DNA of 11,142 nucleotides, taken from the NCBI GenBank assembly GCA_947089135.1, contig CAMUJF010000035.1, forward strand, positions 1-11,142, written 5' to 3'. Numbering within the stretch: position 1 is the first letter of the stretch; each line of letters begins with the position of its first letter. The notes under the pieces are model-generated. The model saw only the letters and a list, made by a program, of their open reading frames with translations. It did no database searches and was not told the origin of the DNA. Source of the stretch: an uncultured Clostridia bacterium. GTDB lineage: Bacteria > Bacillota > Clostridia > Oscillospirales > Ruminococcaceae. Position numbers and translations under genes: made by a program. Shown here in pieces: positions 10,973-11,142 of this stretch.

Positions 10973-11142
10973 AACAGCCAACCAGCTTTGGTATAATTAA
11001 ATTGAACTAAAAACCACACGAAAGGGATTGGCTGTTATCTACCGTCAAGAAATTTTGCAGGACATAACATTCTTTACTTCTGCACCTAAGGCTCAGTTTT
11101 ATGATAAGCTCTTTCTTAATCTCGACTTATCCGAGTTTCCCG
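10973..11142 (+). mobile_element. Left end of an insertion sequence (partial)
   Basis: The segment holds an extended -10 box, TGG-TATAAT (10989-10997), an AAAGGG site (11021-11026) and the start of a transposase-like reading frame cut by the window edge. A 9-bp inverted repeat, AACAGCCAA (10973-10981) and TTGGCTGTT (11028-11036), brackets the promoter. The right end, target duplication and family cannot be seen. Confidence 0.5.
11028..11142 (+). CDS. Transposase, N-terminal fragment (runs off the window)
   Basis: The open frame reads VIYRQEILQDITFFTSAPKA and on through QFYDKLFLNLDLSEFP to the window edge. The Tyr-Asp-Lys-Leu-Phe and DLSEFP segments resemble the start of DDE transposases found in clostridial insertion sequences, from memory of the family. 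The DDE catalytic core would lie beyond 11142. The start is unclear: the only standard start in frame is TTG at 11028, 1 nt after AAAGGG, while ATC at 11037 is better spaced but rare. The frame stays open to the end of the window. Confidence 0.5.
   Translation, partial: MAVIYRQEILQDITFFTSAPKAQFYDKLFLNLDLSEFP

Noticed and set aside
1..11142. CRISPR arrays, rRNA genes, toxin-antitoxin pairs or phage genes
   Set aside because: None were found on reading both strands; no regularly spaced direct repeats are present.

Overview
The window looks like the chromosome of a low-to-moderate GC, spore-forming Clostridia-type Firmicute, probably of the Oscillospiraceae/Ruminococcus kind. The reasons are SleC/SpoIID-like spore-cortex genes, strong Shine-Dalgarno sites, TTGACA/TATAAT promoters, Gram-positive lipoproteins, a CheC-type phosphatase and a CCA-encoding tRNA-Pro. 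Nothing in the sequence names the species. All calls come from reading the sequence; no database search was run.

Left part, plus strand (119-3203): a tight three-gene operon. A Pro/Ser-rich protein ends in a beta-sandwich domain like the N-terminal domain of SleC-type cortex-lytic proteins. It is followed by a SpoIID-like lytic transglycosylase domain with three peptidoglycan-binding repeats, and then by a small protein with two more such repeats. Together they look like a SleC-type architecture split over several chains. The operon ends against a convergent PRK/uridine-kinase-family gene (3200-4150, minus), and the two stop codons overlap. The only plus-strand terminator I see (4185-4216) lies beyond the kinase start, so operon transcripts may run antisense through the whole kinase gene.

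Middle, plus strand (4220-8021): a divergent promoter region; an Mrp/NBP35 Fe-S carrier ATPase (4520-5347) with a consensus promoter; a 528-residue protein with two 62%-identical ~122-residue domains, a long acidic linker and a C-terminal SHOCT-like segment (5598-7184); and a CheC-type CheY-P phosphatase with both active sites intact (7407-8021), preceded by a 222-nt region that may be regulatory.

Right part, minus strand (8050-10807): metA, predicted to use acetyl-CoA, shares an operon with a Thr/Ser/Glu-rich exported protein whose start codon lies almost on the predicted transcription start. Then come an Ig-like-fold lipoprotein with a ~140-nt leader holding a four-codon ORF, and tRNA-Pro(GGG) with a consensus promoter and its own terminator. 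The last ~170 bases hold the left end of an insertion sequence with the first 38 codons of a transposase. An inverted repeat there could silence read-through translation.

The most interesting items are the duplicated-domain SHOCT protein, the split SleC-type operon with its antisense tail, the apparently leaderless exported protein upstream of metA, and the competing pairings around the cheC ribosome-binding site.
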